Shown: positions 1 to 9,026 of the stretch, piece by piece
How positions within the stretch are numbered: position 1 is the stretch's first letter
Layout: each line of letters opens with the position of its first letter
From: Chrysoperla carnea
Lineage: Eukaryota; Arthropoda; Insecta; Neuroptera; Chrysopidae
Length of the DNA stretch: 64,000 nt
Assembly: GCF_905475395.1 (NCBI RefSeq)
Contig: NC_058339.1
Span: 87,864,520 to 87,928,519 of the forward strand
Direction of reading: 5' to 3'
Translations under genes and position numbers: made by a program
The notes under the pieces: generated by a model
What the model was told of the DNA's origin: nothing
Database searches by the model: none
Seen by the model: the letters and a program-made list of their open reading frames with translations, nothing else

Positions 1-1112
1 TTGAATGTTTTACTACAAACATCACATAAAAACGGCTTTCCTCCACTATGTATCCGTTTATGTTCATCTAAACTACTTTGTCTGGTAAATGATTTGTTAC
101 AAATGTCACACGAAAATGGTTTAACTCCAGTATGAACTTCTTCATGTCTAATTAAACTACTATGCCTATTAAATTTTTTCTTACAAATGTCACACGAAAA
201 TAATTTTTCTTTAGTATGAGTCTTTTTATGCCCAACTAAATGGCTTTTATTAGTAAAGGATTTACTACAAATATCACATAAATATGGTTTCTCACCAGTA
301 TGTATCCGTTTATGTTCAAGTAAACTCCAATGCCTAGTAAATGTTTTTTGACATTCATTACATGAAAATGGTTTTTCACCAGTATGTGACATTTTATGTT
401 TAACTAAAATACTTTTACGATGAAAAGTTGCATTACACAATTCACATAAAAATGGTTTTTCTCCCGTATGAGTCCGTTTATGTTCAATTAAATGAGTACT
501 AGTAACAAATTTTTTATTACATATGTCACAAGAAAATAATTTTTCTCCAGTGTGATTTCGCTTGTGTTGAACTAAACTCCAATGTCTGTTAAATGTTTTA
601 TTACAAATGTCACATGAAAATGGTTTACTCCCAGAATGTATCATTTTGTGTTTAATCAAACTGTTTTTTCTGTTGAATGTTTTGTCACACTTATCACATG
701 AAAATGAATTTTCTTCAGTATGTGTACATTTATGTTTCACTAAATTACTTTTCTTATTAAATGTTTTGTTACACACATCACAAAAATATGGCTTTTCTCC
801 AGGGTGAAGTCGTTTATGTTGAATTAAGCCCCAATGCCTGGAAAATGTTTTGTCACAAACATTACATGGGAATGTTTGTTGATCTTCAGTGTCACCACTT
901 AATTCACTTTCAAGTTTAACATTTTCGTTGTTAATTGTATCATTTTCATTATTTTCTTCATCTTTTAAATCGCTGCTGTTTTCTAGTATTTCTTCCATTT
1001 TAACACTGCTGCTGTCTTCTTGAATTTCATTTTTAATTCGCTCATTTTGCATTGTATCGGCTTCTACAATTTCATTTTTAATTTCGACTTCATCAATTAA
1101 ATTATTTGCCAT
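1..1112 (-). CDS. C2H2 zinc-finger protein, N-terminal part (gene A, runs off window)
   Basis: Probable nuclear DNA-binding transcription factor. The start MANNLIDEVEIKNE is identical to gene B. An acidic N-terminus of about 80 residues with IKNE, VKMEE and VKLESE motifs is followed by ten complete C2H2 fingers and the start of an eleventh, joined by TGEKPF-type linkers. The frame stays open to the window edge, so the C-terminal half is missing. From about 241 to 1535 it is nearly identical to 5650-6985 (offset 5409), including the whole 5' flank, so it is a recent tandem copy of gene B. Below position 240 the fingers differ from B: extra fingers replace B's last two of block 1 and its linker. 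The copies therefore differ by finger gain or loss, or by conversion. DNA target unknown. Confidence 0.93.
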   Translation of the reverse strand, partial: MANNLIDEVEIKNEIVEADTMQNERIKNEIQEDSSSVKMEEILENSSDLKDEENNENDTINNENVKLESELSGDTEDQQTFPCNVCDKTFSRHWGLIQHKRLHPGEKPYFCDVCNKTFNKKSNLVKHKCTHTEENSFSCDKCDKTFNRKNSLIKHKMIHSGSKPFSCDICNKTFNRHWSLVQHKRNHTGEKLFSCDICNKKFVTSTHLIEHKRTHTGEKPFLCELCNATFHRKSILVKHKMSHTGEKPFSCNECQKTFTRHWSLLEHKRIHTGEKPYLCDICSKSFTNKSHLVGHKKTHTKEKLFSCDICKKKFNRHSSLIRHEEVHTGVKPFSCDICNKSFTRQSSLDEHKRIHSGGKPFLCDVCSKTF

Positions 1113-1233
1113 TTTTTTAATATTTGTTATATATTAAAATGCGAAAAACAATTCTGGTTTTACTATTTTTTGACAACATGAATAACCTTTCACAGTTTCA
1201 CACACGTCTGTATACACATAGTGCTCATGTACC

Positions 1234-1416
1234 CAAAGAATATAGGATAGAGAAGGGTCGCCCAAAAGAGATAATGTAAAATCGTAGTATAATGGTAGTA
1301 TACGAGTTTCCCCCAGCGCCTCTATCTAGTAAAGCTTTTTAACTTAATAGTTAATCGACACAGACTTCAGATATGTCACAATTATATTTCTGGCCTCCTC
1401 TATCCTATACTCTTTG
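1234..1416. mobile_element. Small TIR element (MITE) in the 5' flank of gene A
   Basis: The ends are inverted copies: CAAAGAATATAGGATAGAG at the left and CTCTATCCTATACTCTTTG at the right. The same element sits in the 5' flank of gene B (6643-6866) but is absent from the corresponding flank of the gene at 39426-41996, where upstream sequence runs directly into GTAAACTGATTCTTATCC. No transposase is present. The interior contains TAGTATAATGGTAGTATACG, which resembles a tRNA-Asp D arm or box A. Confidence 0.6.
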
Positions 1417-1429
1417 ATAGTATCGAAAC

Positions 1430-1535
1430 GTAAACCTGATTCTTATCCACCAATCACATTATTGTGGATCAAACGCCATTATTTTACTTTCAACCAATTA
1501 GCATTTACAGTGTCTAATTCAAATTTCGAAAATTA
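1430..1535 (-). promoter_or_regulatory. Shared upstream block of the zinc-finger family (gene A copy)
   Basis: The block contains ATCCACCAATCACATTATTG followed by TGGAT, an imperfect dyad around an inverted CCAAT box, then GCCATTATTTTACTTTCAACC. Versions of the same block occur upstream of genes B (about 6882-6985), D (about 42126-42240) and E (about 45812-45850, continuing after an insertion at 46342). Conservation across paralogues with diverged surroundings suggests a core promoter or enhancer. Transcription start is unproven. Confidence 0.5.
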
Positions 1536-1596
1536 ACTTCTCATATCACTCTTTGGAATTTGGAATATAGGAAATTAAGTTCTCATATCACTTCCA

Positions 1597-1978
1597 AGGG
1601 CCTCCGTTCGCAAAGTTGTTGCGGCTATCACAGGACACTGGCTGGGCGGAAGGCAAGCAAAACGCTTAGGCCTGGCAGTGTATCACGACTACTGCAGGAG
1701 CTGTCACAGTGGTGACGAGGAGGAGACAATGTCTCATCTTCTCTGTACTGCCCAGCTCTTGTCATGAGGAGATAGACTTACTTGAGCCAGCCTCTTTTTG
1801 ACGACCTCTCCGACCTAAAGTCAGTCGACGTCAAAGCCCTCCTGCTGTTCTTGAACACCTCCAAATGGTTCAGGGAGTAGTGGCCGGGGAAGGGCCAACC
1901 CATTTACGATATCACAACGGACCCTGTGGTCTAAGTGTGTCCCACCCCAAGACAGCCACTCTAACCTAACCTAACCTA
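1597..1978 (+). mobile_element. 3' fragment of a LINE (I/R1/Jockey-like) with RNase H tail
   Basis: This is a GC-richer island. One frame reads VVAAITGHWLGGRQAKRLG, then CRSC and ETMSHLLC: the end of RNase H and the Cys/His knuckle typical of I-group LINEs. It hits a stop, and a shifted frame then carries LLFLNTSKWFRE and stop at 1878-1880. The 3' end closes with a short run of CTAAC units instead of poly(A). It is a dead, 5'-truncated copy. Confidence 0.75.
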
Positions 1979-2215
1979 CCTCATAGCTTTCGACTGGGTG
2001 AACCGATTTTGATGATTCATTATCTATTTGAAAGCTGGTACTTCTCGTGTGGTCCCATTTCATTTTGGTCCAGTTCTGACAACGACATCCATGAGAAAAC
2101 CATAAGTCTTTTTAAATTTTGCATTAAGTATGCACGACAAGAGAACAAATAACTCAATATCACGCCAATCGATTTCGATGATTCTTTTTTTAGTGACAAA
2201 TACGTTACTGTACTT
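1979..2215. repeat. Dispersed repeat piece with CCGATTTTGATGATTC motif
   Basis: GAACCGATTTTGATGATTC and a second, similar CCAATCGATTTCGATGATTC about 140 bases later resemble a widespread insect interspersed repeat. No coding frame. The class cannot be told from sequence alone. Confidence 0.3.
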
Positions 2216-2221
2216 CAGATT

Positions 2222-2605
2222 TACTAAAAACCACAAAATAAAAAACTTTTAAAAACTAAAACAAAAAGAAAAACCGACTTCAAAAGAAAACATTCTAAAA
2301 AACAAATTAATATGCACTAAAAAGTAAAAACATAACGATAATATAATGTAGTTAAAATAATTATTGTTATTTTTGGAGTTGGTGTCAGCCAAGCTAATGT
2401 AGCAAACTGTTCTGTCAGAGTTGTTTCCTTGGCTGATACCGATTCCAAAAATAACAATAATTTTAACTACATTATATCATCGTCATTTTTTTTCTTTTTA
2501 GTGCATATGAATTTGTTTTGGAAAAATTTTTCTTTTGAAGCCGGTTTTCTTTTTGTTAAAAGTTTTTTTTTCTATTCAGTTTATCATTTTTTTTAATTTT
2601 TTTGT
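2222..2605. mobile_element. Foldback MITE with long inverted arms
   Basis: The two arms, about 2235-2397 and 2432-2600, are close reverse complements, for example ACCGACTTCAAAAGAAAAC against TTTTCTTTTGAAGCCGGT, and TTATTTTTGGAGTTGGTGTC against GATACCGATTCCAAAAATAA. Roughly 35 bases of loop lie between them. No coding capacity. A transcript would fold into a long hairpin. Confidence 0.75.
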
Positions 2606-3115
2606 ACTTATTTGTCTTTTAAGAAAAAAAGTGAGGCTTTTAAATAAAATAACAAGTATTAATAAAATAATAATTTATTACAATATTGGAACAAAATAGC
2701 ATACATTTTATTATTAACATATTTAAAATTATTATTTACTAGTTTGGTGTAAGTTAAAAGCAATGTCTAACCATTTTAGTTCGTTAACAAGTCAATAATA
2801 ATTACAAATAAACACGATTTAAAATTAATAGAATTATAATAATAGTAGTAAAAATAATAGTTAATAAACACAATAAAAACGGCCTAAACACGGTGCTGGG
2901 TCACATTAAGGTAATATATAAAGGGAAGGCATTTTAATAATTCATGCGGTTGCGCCACCACGAGTGTGTCCAGCATACTAACTGACTGTCAACCATAGAA
3001 TATATATGCTGTCAACTAAAGTACTTCTATACCAACTCCCATAGTAATAAATATATTTTTTAATAATTAATTAGCGACTAAAAAAATTAACATTAGATTG
3101 ATAAACGTATATTTT
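2606..3115. other. AT-rich intergenic stretch
   Basis: Very AT-rich sequence with short homopolymer and ATTA/TAAT runs. I see no coding exon, RNA gene or terminal repeat. Confidence 0.5.
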
Positions 3116-3117
3116 CT

Positions 3118-3546
3118 AGGATATGGCACGTAAAAAAATCCATGAACCCTAACTTTCTGTTGTTTCGCCCTCTGATTGCGAAGTGTGTGAAAGAGCAATT
3201 AATTCCACAGTATCTTTATGAAATTCAAGCTGATGCTTGAATTTGTACAGATGCAATAAATCGTGGCGACTTAAGACATCCTAGTGAAGCAGTATACCAA
3301 CTTCTGAAAAAAGCAGAAGAAGTTCTCAGTAGCTATGGAAAATCATAATTGCATCTGCAGAATGTTCATGAGCTTTTAACAAGAAGTATTCAGGAAACTG
3401 TTAAACACTCACTTATCTTTCCTGAATGGCACAAAATACGTGAAAAAGTTTTGGAGAAATTCATTTCCTTACGGCTTCACATTCTTGCTAAAGATATAAC
3501 CAAGAGGACCAGAATCTTGTTTTTAGTTCTCGAAATTACAACATAA
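3118..3546 (+). pseudogene. Degenerate transposase-like remnant (class uncertain)
   Basis: Two frames carry protein-like sequence. NRGDLRHPSEAVYQLLKKA precedes an in-frame stop at about 3346. After it come LLTRSIQETVKHSLIFPEWH and EKFISLRLHILAKD. The residues LRLHI..AK near the end resemble the C-terminus of P-element/THAP9-like transposases, but this is a memory-based family guess. The tail runs into the left border of the tandem duplication at about 3532. A protein search would settle the family. Confidence 0.4.
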
Positions 3547-3675
3547 CTTTGTATTCTCAAGTTGAACAGAACATTTGATTAATTAATCACAATTGTATAA
3601 GAAAATAATATGTCATCTCATGACTAAGATACTAACAACACTATATATGTCCTCCACTTTAGGTTATCGTTCATA

Positions 3676-3928
3676 CCATGGAGGTTATAAAGAAGGAGAA
3701 CGATCGGTATGTACTAAAGCATTAGCGCACCTGTCCCTGAAAATTTGTAGAATTTATAGTTCATTTTTCAGCCACCAGCCGCGCTGTCATCAAGAAGTAG
3801 TATATTAGCGCTCAACAGCCCACATTTAATGAGACAACTTAGCGATCCCAGCGACTCACTTATTTTGTCCATATTTTGGGGACAATATTTTCTATTGCGG
3901 TCGTTCTCCTTCTTTATAGCCTCCATGG
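3676..3928. mobile_element. MITE with 30-bp TIRs and TTCATA target duplication (copy 1)
   Basis: The element begins CCATGGAGGTTATAAAGAAG and ends with its complement, CTTCTTTATAGCCTCCATGG. TTCATA flanks it on both sides (3670-3675 and 3929-3934). The copy at 8668-8887 has the same flanks, but the interior reads in the opposite direction. Non-autonomous, no ORF. Confidence 0.85.
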
Positions 3929-4036
3929 TTCATACACACTTATTGTATAAGGGTGCTTTCTAAGTTTGCACAACAGTGCACACAAATACACTGAGCACAC
4001 TGCGCAGAGCGAGCGAGTGAGCGAGTAATGGTTGAG

Positions 4037-4042
4037 TTTATT
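4037..4042 (-). terminator. Poly(A) signal of gene B
   Basis: AATAAA on the minus strand, about 26 bases after the stop codon of the gene at 4068-6521. The same hexamer and spacing occur after gene C (8996-9001). Confidence 0.6.
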
Positions 4043-4067
4043 ATTTCTAACATTATTTAACACTCTG

Positions 4068-6521
4068 TCATTCTAACAAATGTGCCGTTGAAAAAACGTG
4101 TGTTAAAATCGATTGAGCTCGTGAAACCTCAGTCTTAATGTGACCCCGTTTATGTTTAGTTAAATTACTTTTATCGGAAAATGATTTACTACAAATATCA
4201 CATGAAAATGGTTTTACGCCATTGTGAATCAATTTATGTTTATTTAAATTACTTTTCTTATTAAATGTTCTGCTACAAGTCTCACATGAAAATGGTTTTT
4301 CACCAGTATGGAGACGTTTATGTGAATTTAAACTACTTTTTCTATTGAAAGTATGATTACACATATCACACGAAAACGGTTTTTCTCCGGCGTGACTGCG
4401 TTTATGTTCAAGTAGTTGCCTACTAATAGAAAATTTTTTATTACATGTATCACATGAAAAAAGTTTTTCTCCAGTATGAGTCCGATTATGTTGAGCTAAA
4501 TCGTGTTGCCTACTAAATTTTTTATTACAAATATCACATAAAAATGGTTTTTCTCCACTGTGAGTCCGTTTATGTTTTACTAAAGTACTCCTGTGAGTAA
4601 ATGACTTGCTACAAATATCGCATAAATATGGTTTTTCTCCAGAGTGTATCCGTTTATGTTCATTTAAATGACTTTGACTCGTAAATGTTTTATTACAAAT
4701 ATTACATAAAAATGGTTTTTCTCCCGTGTGTGATCTTTTATGTTTAACTAAACTACTCCCGTGGGTAAATGACTTGCTACAAATATCACATAAATATGGT
4801 TTCTCCCCCGTATGAGTCCTACTATGTTCTTTTAAATGACTTCGGCTATCAAATCCTTTGCTACAAATATCACATAAATATGATTTTTCTCCCGTACAAG
4901 TCCGTTTATGTTTGATTGAACCTTTTCTTTTTAATTTTGGAGATATAAATGGTTTATCGGTAATTTGAATTTGTGGTTCTAAAACACTCGGATCTAATAT
5001 TTCATCTTTAATTGATAATATTTCTGCATTTAATCTGCTCCCATTTTCATGATTTGGTTCAGGTTCCCAACTAATATCACTTTTGTTATCTGGTATCTCT
5101 TCCATGCTATCGCTGTTGCTTTCTTCCAATATTTCATCTTTAATTTGCAATTCTGGAAGTTTAACGCAATCTTCATCTTTAATAATGACTTCCGAATTTA
5201 ATTGTTTTTCAAGCTTAATATTTTCGTGAAAAACGGGCAATAAATGTTCCTTTTTCTCGTGTTCATCAGATTTATTTCGTGAAAATGCTTTTTCTTCGGT
5301 GTAAAGCGATTTATCGGGATGTAAATGGTCCTCATTTTTAGCAATCGCTTCTGTATTTAATTGTTTTTCAAGTTTAATATTCCCGTAAATAACTGGCAAC
5401 GAATCCTCTTTCTCTTGTTCACTTGATTTGTTATGAGAAAATGTTTTTTCTCCGGCGTGAGTCCTTTTATGATTAAGTAAATGATGTAATTGATTAAATG
5501 ATTTACTACAAACATCACATAAAAATGGTTTTTCTCCGCTGTGTAATCGTTTATGTACATCTAAATTATTTTGTCTAGCAAATGATTTATTACAAATGTC
5601 ACACGAAAATAATTTTTCTTTAGTATGAGTCTTTTTATGCCCAACTAAATGGCTTTTATTAGTAAATGATTTACTACAAATATCACATAAATATGGTTTT
5701 TCACCAGTATGAGTCCGTTTATGTTCAAGTAAACTCCAATGTCTATTAAATGTTTTTTCACACACATCGCATGAAAATGGTTTTTCACCAGTATGTGACA
5801 TTTTATGTTTAACTAAAATACTTTTACGATGAAAAGTTGCATTACACAATTCACATAAAAATGGTTTTTCTCCCGTATGAGTCCGTTTATGTTCAATTAA
5901 ATGAGTACTAGTAACAAATTTTTTATTACATATGTCACAAGAAAATAATTTTTCTCCAGTGTGATTTCGCTTGTGTTGAACTAAACTCCAATTTCTGTTA
6001 AATGTTTTATTACAAATGTCACATGAAAATGGTTTACTCCCAGAATGTATCATTTTGTGTTTAATCAAACTGTTTTTTCTGTTGAATGTTTTGTCACACT
6101 TATCACATGAAAATGAATTTTCTTCAGTATGTGTACATTTATGTTTCACTAAATTACTTTTCTTATTAAATGTTTTGTTACACACATCACAAAAATATGG
6201 CTTTTCTCCAGGGTGAAGTCGTTTATGTTGAATTAAGCCCCAATGCCTGGAAAATGTTTTGTCACAAACATTACATGGGAATGTTTGTTGATCTTCAGTG
6301 TCACCACTTAATTCACTTTCAAGTTTAACATTTTCGTTGTTAATTGTATCATTTTCATTATTTTCTTCATCTTTTAAATCGCTGCTGTTTTCTAGTATTT
6401 CTTCCATTTTAACACTGCTGCTGTCTTCTTGAATTTCATTTTTAATTCGCTCATTTTGCATTGTATCGGCTTCTACAATTTCATTTTTAATTTCGACTTC
6501 ATCAATTAAATTATTTGCCAT
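4068..6521 (-). CDS. C2H2 zinc-finger protein, 19 fingers (gene B)
   Basis: 817 residues in one uninterrupted frame. Probable nuclear DNA-binding regulator. Residues 1 to about 80 are acidic, with IKNE, VKMEE and VKLESE motifs. Block 1 has ten C2H2 fingers of the C-x2-C-x12-H-x3-H type joined by TGEKPF linkers. A linker of about 170 residues (about 4890-5450) has repeated NIKLEKQ, IIKDED, QIKDEI and SIKDEI motifs. Block 2 has nine fingers, preceded by a decayed half-finger (SIKHKRTCTGEK). There is no ZAD, BTB or KRAB domain. The start is chosen because MANN and its flank are shared by all paralogues. The coding region needs no intron, unlike the relative at 48136-52038. DNA target unknown. 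Confidence 0.95.
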   Translation of the reverse strand: MANNLIDEVEIKNEIVEADTMQNERIKNEIQEDSSSVKMEEILENSSDLKDEENNENDTINNENVKLESELSGDTEDQQTFPCNVCDKTFSRHWGLIQHKRLHPGEKPYFCDVCNKTFNKKSNLVKHKCTHTEENSFSCDKCDKTFNRKNSLIKHKMIHSGSKPFSCDICNKTFNRNWSLVQHKRNHTGEKLFSCDICNKKFVTSTHLIEHKRTHTGEKPFLCELCNATFHRKSILVKHKMSHTGEKPFSCDVCEKTFNRHWSLLEHKRTHTGEKPYLCDICSKSFTNKSHLVGHKKTHTKEKLFSCDICNKSFARQNNLDVHKRLHSGEKPFLCDVCSKSFNQLHHLLNHKRTHAGEKTFSHNKSSEQEKEDSLPVIYGNIKLEKQLNTEAIAKNEDHLHPDKSLYTEEKAFSRNKSDEHEKKEHLLPVFHENIKLEKQLNSEVIIKDEDCVKLPELQIKDEILEESNSDSMEEIPDNKSDISWEPEPNHENGSRLNAEILSIKDEILDPSVLEPQIQITDKPFISPKLKRKGSIKHKRTCTGEKSYLCDICSKGFDSRSHLKEHSRTHTGEKPYLCDICSKSFTHGSSLVKHKRSHTGEKPFLCNICNKTFTSQSHLNEHKRIHSGEKPYLCDICSKSFTHRSTLVKHKRTHSGEKPFLCDICNKKFSRQHDLAQHNRTHTGEKLFSCDTCNKKFSISRQLLEHKRSHAGEKPFSCDMCNHTFNRKSSLNSHKRLHTGEKPFSCETCSRTFNKKSNLNKHKLIHNGVKPFSCDICSKSFSDKSNLTKHKRGHIKTEVSRAQSILTHVFSTAHLLE

Positions 6522-6642
6522 TTTTTTAATATTTGTTATATATTAAAATGCGAAAAACAATTCTGGTTTTACTATTTTTTGACAACATGAATAACCTTTC
6601 ACAGTTTCACACACGTCTGTATACACATAGTGCTCATGTACC

Positions 6643-6866
6643 CAAAGAATATAGGATAGAGAAGGGTCGCCCAAAAGAGATAATGTAAAATCGTAGTATA
6701 ATGGTAGTATACGAGTTTCCCCCAGCGCCTCTATCTAGTAAAGCTTTTTAACTTAATAGTTAATAGTCGCCCCCGCAAAGGCGCAAACTAGTGAAACTTA
6801 ATAGTTAATCGACACAGACAGATATGTCACAATTATATTTCTGGCCTCCTCTATCCTATACTCTTT
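6643..6866. mobile_element. Small TIR element (MITE) in the 5' flank of gene B
   Basis: Same element as at 1234-1416, with inverted ends CAAAGAATATAGGATAGAG and CTCTATCCTATACTCTTTG. This copy is longer: it holds about 45 extra bases containing CGCCCCCGCAAAGGCGC, flanked by a repeated AACTTAATAGTTAAT. Either the extra was gained here by a short-repeat duplication or it was lost in copy A. Confidence 0.6.
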
Positions 6867-6881
6867 GATAGTATCGAAACG

Positions 6882-6985
6882 TAAACCTGATTCGTATCCA
6901 CCAATCACATTATTGTGGATCAAACGCCATTATTTTACTTTCAACCAATTAGCATTTACATTGTCTAATTCAAATTTCGAAAATT
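6882..6985 (-). promoter_or_regulatory. Shared upstream block (gene B copy)
   Basis: Same ATCCACCAATCACATTATTG-TGGAT block and following GCCATTATTTTACTTTC as upstream of gene A. Identity with A ends just after AAAATTAACTT, which marks the border of the A/B duplication. Confidence 0.5.
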
Positions 6986-7590
6986 AACTTTTCAACTACA
7001 CCTAGGTCGAAAAGTACACAATTCTTAAAAAAAAAATCAAATCGATCTTCATAAAAATTCATCATTTTGGTCAATAATAGCTTCTTATGTCGAAAACAAC
7101 ACATGTTCAAATCGCAGGAAATGGGAACAAATTAAAATAAAAAGAGTGTGGTCGTGGGTTAGGAACGAAGTTCCTTACGAAACCTAGTAAAAATAGTGAA
7201 ATAATAGTGGGCGCTAAGGCAGGTCCATGGTTAGAATTCTTACCATATCCTAGAAAAATTTTCGGCTAGTAACTCGAAATTTTGGCTACACTCTTAACAG
7301 ACTTAATTCTTTGTTGAAAATTTCGAAAAACTCTTTTGTTGAATGTTCGGGAAAACGATTGATTTTTGGAAAATGTAAAATATAGCAAAAGACAATTCAA
7401 GTAGAATGAATAAGGCTAACAAATTTTTAAACATTCTGAAAAAGTATGAAAAGATCTATGATCTATGAATTATTAACCGATTTCAAACAAAAAAGGTGGA
7501 GGTTAACAATTCGATTGTATTTTTTTTTAAACGTGTTTTACCTCATAGACGTACCATCTCTCCGGCCAATTGGAAGAAGGTTGAAATCGC
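6986..7590. other. Intergenic spacer between duplicated units
   Basis: Unique-looking AT-rich sequence between the right end of unit 1 and a retroelement fragment. I see no exon or terminal repeat. Confidence 0.4.
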
Positions 7591-7593
7591 TCT

Positions 7594-8350
7594 TTAAAGA
7601 GTATACAAGGAGGTCCTAACGGATCCCGGGGGGCTCCTCCACGTTGTAAAGATGCTGGCTGGTACCAGGGTCACATAAAACTTGTGGCCTGTGAAGACCA
7701 AAGATCAGTACATCTTGACAAGACGGCTATAGGGAAGGTGGGGGAAGTTTGGGAAGGTAGTAGACTGAACGCTGTTTCAAGGGATTTGATTCCGAACAGA
7801 CCAAGGTCGAGAGCCTGGATCCCAGCCGAGCCTGCCGACCCGTCTATAATTTTAGAGCTCATCCAAGTGAGCAACCCAACTTTACCCACGGAAGACTGGA
7901 GGGTGGCTAAGGTTGGGGAATCTGTTGGAGGCTCAAGACAGGTACTGATTATCCTTAATCAGAACTCTGTGGCTCCCCTTAAGAAAAACCGAGAGGAGAT
8001 CTATTATGGCTTCGGCCAAACTATCCTTAGCATCTACGACAAGGATGCTAAGGAAACTGAAAAGAAAGCCGCCGAAGAAAAATCTCAAGACGCGAGTGGC
8101 CTCTCGTCCCCTAAAAGAGAGAGTTCCACTCAAAAGACGTTGGAGATTGTCTCAAATATAAGAGTGGAAAGTGAAGATGAATCGCTCTCATCTGAAGACG
8201 AAAACCTCGATTCAACAGTAATCGAAGTACTCGAGCAAAAAACGGATGAGAGTGGTTCAAATTAATCTCCACCACTCGAAAGCACTCCTCCTTCGACTCC
8301 ATCAAATTTCCCATCATGCATTGCAGGATTAGAATATCTCCTTTTTAAGA
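7594..8350 (+). mobile_element. Retroelement ORF1/gag-like fragment with DUF4780-type domain (fossil)
   Basis: A GC-richer stretch encodes about 190 residues with GKVGEVWEGSRLNAVSRDL, RPRSRAWIPAEPADPSIILE, TEDWRVAKVGE and YYGFGQTILSIY, ending in a charged Ser/Glu-rich tail. This order matches the DUF4780 domain of many insect retroelement first ORFs, as I recall the family. The element class is not resolved. Only this part is present and no polymerase lies next to it, so it is a fossil fragment. It sits between the two units of the zinc-finger duplication. Confidence 0.6.
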
Positions 8351-8667
8351 TACTTACTACCTAGCGTCAGAGATGGTAAGAGATATCGAAAAAAATAAGA
8401 AAAAGTTGCTTAGAATATTTTTCTATACTCATTATTTCTATACTATTTAATATGGTAATTTGAATTTTAATGAAATAAAGAAGTTCTTTATTTAATATTG
8501 TATTTAATGAGCACATGTAATTACATAAATTACAACATAACTTTGTATTCTCAAGTTGAACAGAACATTTGATTAATTAATTACAATTGTATAAGAAAAT
8601 AATGTCATCTCATGACTAAGAAACTAACAACACTATATATGTCCTCCACTTTAGGTTATCGTTCATA

Positions 8668-8887
8668 CCATGGAGGTTATAAAGAAGGGGAACGATCGCA
8701 ATAGAAAATATTGTCCCCAATCTTTTGAAAAAATAAGTGAGGCACTGGGATCGCTAAGTTGTATCATTAAATGCGGCCTGTTGTGCGCTAATATACTACT
8801 ATACTACAAATTCTACAAATTTTCAGGGACAGGTGCGCTAATGGTTTAGTACATAGCCATCGTTCTCCTTCTTTATAACCTTCATGG
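8668..8887. mobile_element. MITE with 30-bp TIRs, interior inverted relative to copy 1
   Basis: Same TIRs and same TTCATA flanks (8662-8667 and 8888-8893) as 3676-3928. The interior starts with CGCAATAGAAAATATTGTCC, which in copy 1 is the right end read on the other strand. About 33 bases shorter than copy 1. Confidence 0.85.
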
Positions 8888-9026
8888 TTCATACACACTT
8901 ATTGTATAAGGGTGCTTTCTAAGTTTGCACAACAGTGCACACAAATACACTGAGCACACTGCGCAGAGCGAGCGAGTGAGCGAGTAATGGTTGAGTTTAT
9001 TATTTCTAACATTATTTAACACTCTG

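Larger units (their letters stand above)
3532..6985. repeat. Tandem segmental duplication, unit 1 (contains gene B)
   Basis: From AAATTACAACATAACTTTG onward this segment matches the one starting at about 8527. It includes the 3' flank, a MITE at the same site, the poly(A) signal and the zinc-finger gene. The 3' flank and second finger block of B and C are almost identical, while block 1 and the 5' flank diverge. The 5' part of this unit is instead nearly identical to gene A at 241-1535. Confidence 0.85.

Noticed and set aside
607-807. Plus-strand frame of 66 codons (also at 6016-6216 and 40924-41244)
   Set aside because: These are antisense shadows of the zinc-finger repeats. The same string appears wherever the fingers do.
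1958-1978. CCTAA run as a telomere repeat
   Set aside because: Only about three to four units, directly at the 3' end of a LINE fragment. Such tails are common on insect LINEs.
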